This document shows, piece by piece, positions 61,988 through 64,000 of a stretch of 64,000 nt of DNA. Each line of letters opens with the position of its first letter. Within the stretch, counting starts at the first letter, position 1. Location of the stretch: the NCBI RefSeq assembly GCF_000143415.4, contig NW_003314287.1:937160-1001159 (forward strand). Direction: 5' to 3'. Below the pieces are notes generated by a model, which made no database searches, was not told the DNA's origin, and saw nothing but the letters and a program-made list of their open reading frames with translations. This DNA is from Selaginella moellendorffii (taxonomy: Eukaryota > Streptophyta > Lycopodiopsida > Selaginellales > Selaginellaceae). Position numbers and translations under genes: made by a program.

Positions 61988-62040
61988 GTGACGCATGCTA
62001 GAGAACCTTCATTCAATGTTTAAAAGAAATTCCAATCAAG

Positions 62041-64000
62041 CTAAGTTGTCTCGGAGTTGTTGTCCTCTTGATAACACGAAACAATCCTCGCGAAAGCTTG
62101 CTTGATCTCGCCAGCTTCCTTTGGCCTCGTGTCCTCGCCAAGATCAAAGCTCTCGAAATGGCTAATGAGCGCCTCGGCCATCGCTGGAGAGATCTTGCCG
62201 CCGCCGCCGCCGCTAAGTTTCTCCTCTAGCTCGCCCAGCGACGATGCAAGAGCCGGGAAAAACGCGAGGAACCAGCTCGTGAACACCGCCACCGCCAAGT
62301 CTGCGAAGCTCGGAGGAGCCAAGAGCAGAGTGGACGAGAGAGCAGTGCTTGGAGTCGACGTTCGCAGCAGCGACAGCATCCCGGACATGGCTTCCACATC
62401 GCTCTCCGGGTTGACGCAGCTGGAGCAGAGCTTGAGCACCTCGAGGCTTGTCAAGGGTCCACACCCCTGTACTTCCGCGATGAGGAGCTTCCAAAAGTAG
62501 TGCTGCTCGATCGAGTCCCAGGCCAGTGACGCCTTGACGAGCCTGGCCAAGTTTTCGGCGCTGCCTATCACGGGGAACTCGCCGAGAGCGAGCCGGAACT
62601 CCACGCTCAGTATCTCCGCTGGGCCGAGGACCGAGACCATCAAGTGCATGAACTTGTCATAGCCGACTGCCAGATTCGGGAGGTAGCGGCACACCGACGG
62701 GAGAACTCGTTGGAGCCGAGCAACGTTCCACACCAAGCACGTCTTGAGATCGTTGAGTAGAGCGGACCTGACTTCTTCGTCTGGATTCGCGACGCTTTCG
62801 GCTGCAACGTTGATCAGGACGAGACTTCTCTGGAACTCCTCGTAGGCTTTGAAAGCCTCGGCCACTGCGTTGTGAAACCTTTTGCGTAAACTTTTCTGCG
62901 TAGCGCTGCTGCCTTGCCTCTGGAGCCGCTTTGTCTCTGGAGCTCTCGTCGCCTCGCCATCCTCGTCGCTGATGTCGGAGGCCTCGGCTTTGATCTGGTC
63001 CGCGTCTTTGCTCTTGAGGATGCCAAGCACGTAGTCCTTCGTCTCCAGTTCTTCCGCAAGCCGGCTTACGTAACAAAGGAGTCGTGGCCCGACTGCAAAT
63101 CCTTCCCGGGACCAGAAGAGCAGCATCGTCCGGACGTGAGGATAGCCGAAACCAACGTAGAGCCTCAAGAGGCTGGAAGTCAGGGACATGGTCTCATCAC
63201 CTTCGGCCTTGGTCGTCGGTGTAGCTGCTAGAGGCGAGAAGAGATCGTACGCTGCCTTCTTTGTGATATCCGTTACCTGGGACGCAAACTTCTCGGCTCG
63301 CTCCTGAGAAGTCAAGCATCCCAGGGAGCTCTCGAGAACTTTGATGGCGGCGTCTTGTGACAGGGCCAGCGCCTTTGAGAACTTCTCCAGGTGTGAGTTC
63401 AGCTCACTCGCGTTTGGATCGTGAACACCCGTTCGCCTTCTCTTCCGAATCACACTCTCGGAAGTAGTGTCCACTTCGCCTTTATCCTCGCTCTCCTCAC
63501 GTACTGCGAGCTTGCCGAGAGGTTTGAGCTTGAGGCCATCGCCAGCACCTTCGACTTTACAGTAGAGTGGGAAGAGCTGGGACAGCTTCTCCCGCAGTGG
63601 CAACGCGATGGCCGGTGCCGTCGCTAGAGGCTCCAAGTTCCGGACAACACCTTTCCCAACCAAGATCTCCACCGACGCTGCTACGCCCCGGTGGAGCAGC
63701 TCCTTTCTCGGAGGATCGTAGTGCTCCATCAGCAGGAAGAGAAACTCCAGCAGCGAGTTGGTCATGTCCACGTACTTTGGTATCGACTGAAACATGACGA
63801 GTATCCCCGGCTCGATGTTCATGATGTTGTCGGTCTTCGGCACGAAAAAGAGCCAGTCGTAGAGAAGCGCAAGCTTCGCGTTGGCCTCGACGTGGTTGCT
63901 CTTGCAGCACTTGAGCAGCCACCCGATGAGAGCCCACCGCGGCAGGATGTCCGACTGGAGAATCTGGTTGCTGGGATGGTGGACGCAGCAAACATACCGT
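62041..64000 (-). CDS. INTS3: Integrator complex subunit 3 (INTS3), 5' end outside the window
   Basis: One uninterrupted minus-strand reading frame enters at the window edge and stops at 62041 (NNSETT). The N-terminal part visible here matches the INTS3 conserved region: YVCCVHHPSNQILQSDILPR, WALIGWLLKCCKSN, VEANAKLALLYDWLFF, NIMNIEPGILVMFQSIPKY, LLEFLFLLMEHYDPPRK. The middle has a basic linker (VIRKRRRTGVHD) and the C-terminal part is helical (AAYDLFSPLAATPT, SLLRLYVGFGYPHVRTMLLFW, IEQHYFWKLLIAEVQGCG). INTS3 is a helical scaffold of Integrator, which cleaves snRNA 3' ends and terminates paused Pol II; in animals it also sits in the SOSS ssDNA-binding complex. At least 650 residues without an intron, unlike its neighbours. 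Confidence 0.85.
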   Translation of the reverse strand, partial: RYVCCVHHPSNQILQSDILPRWALIGWLLKCCKSNHVEANAKLALLYDWLFFVPKTDNIMNIEPGILVMFQSIPKYVDMTNSLLEFLFLLMEHYDPPRKELLHRGVAASVEILVGKGVVRNLEPLATAPAIALPLREKLSQLFPLYCKVEGAGDGLKLKPLGKLAVREESEDKGEVDTTSESVIRKRRRTGVHDPNASELNSHLEKFSKALALSQDAAIKVLESSLGCLTSQERAEKFASQVTDITKKAAYDLFSPLAATPTTKAEGDETMSLTSSLLRLYVGFGYPHVRTMLLFWSREGFAVGPRLLCYVSRLAEELETKDYVLGILKSKDADQIKAEASDISDEDGEATRAPETKRLQRQGSSATQKSLRKRFHNAVAEAFKAYEEFQRSLVLINVAAESVANPDEEVRSALLNDLKTCLVWNVARLQRVLPSVCRYLPNLAVGYDKFMHLMVSVLGPAEILSVEFRLALGEFPVIGSAENLARLVKASLAWDSIEQHYFWKLLIAEVQGCGPLTSLEVLKLCSSCVNPESDVEAMSGMLSLLRTSTPSTALSSTLLLAPPSFADLAVAVFTSWFLAFFPALASSLGELEEKLSGGGGGKISPAMAEALISHFESFDLGEDTRPKEAGEIKQAFARIVSCYQEDNNSETT

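Larger units (their letters stand above)
61081..62040. other. Spacer between ALP1-like and INTS3 genes
   Basis: No gene supported. It contains a CTT microsatellite (about 61164-61200) in the ALP1-like 5' leader and a tRNA-like direct repeat (61929-61987). Confidence 0.45.

Noticed and set aside
61480-62001. 173-residue plus-strand ORF
   Set aside because: Arg/Ala/Ser-biased translation of GC-rich spacer including tRNA-like fragments; no gene signature.

Overview
This is nuclear DNA of a land plant. Genes carry many short spliceosomal introns (about 40-65 bp, GT...AG). Plant-only families are present: PLS-type pentatricopeptide-repeat (PPR) genes, an ERECTA-type receptor kinase, a clade A PP2C, an Aux/IAA-like PB1 protein and a plant subtilase. 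The combination of compact genes, tiny introns and intronless PPR genes made almost entirely of 31-residue S-type repeats points to a lycophyte of the Selaginella moellendorffii type. That species call is an inference; no database was searched.

Layout. 0-6 kb: a divergent Dof-like zinc-finger gene (-) sits head-to-head with a PPR gene, and a second PPR gene follows after a 1.2 kb gap holding a broken copy of that second gene's 5' end. 6-11 kb: a small PP2C, a gene for an unknown secreted protein, and an 11-exon subtilisin-like protease. 11.4-18.6 kb: a poorly resolved AT-hook/poly-Q gene, a SAMHD1/VEN4-type HD-domain dNTPase (-), and, divergently, an 18-exon AMP deaminase followed by a decayed partial copy of itself. 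19.6-24.6 kb: symplekin, the scaffold of mRNA 3'-end processing. 25-42 kb: a PP2C, squalene epoxidase (-) head-to-head with a DBP3/RH5-like DEAD-box helicase, a small membrane protein, a START lipid-binding protein, a clade A PP2C (-), two coiled-coil genes and a third PPR gene. 42-44 kb: a non-canonical Aux/IAA (-). 44.3-46.2 kb: an AT-rich, gene-free island. 46.2-55 kb: a CHR12/MINU-type SWI/SNF ATPase (-) and an ERECTA-family receptor kinase (-). 55-58.5 kb: non-coding DNA with a cluster of AAGGAC...GTCCTT palindromes. 58.5-64 kb: a macro-domain gene missing part of its fold (-), an ALP1/HARBI1-like domesticated transposase (-), and the 3' part of Integrator subunit 3 (-), which runs off the window.

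Most genes are housekeeping or regulatory and independent. There are some functional echoes: dNTP and AMP turnover (VEN4-like next to AMP deaminase), RNA processing (symplekin, INTS3, RH5-like, three PPRs) and ABA/auxin/peptide signalling (clade A PP2C, ncIAA, ERECTA-like). No operon-like system, CRISPR array or intact transposon was seen. The most unusual items are the ncIAA whose PB1 domain keeps only its acidic face, the macro-domain gene lacking an internal segment and an obvious start codon, the palindrome cluster, the near-pure S-repeat PPR arrays, and two decayed gene duplicates next to their parents.
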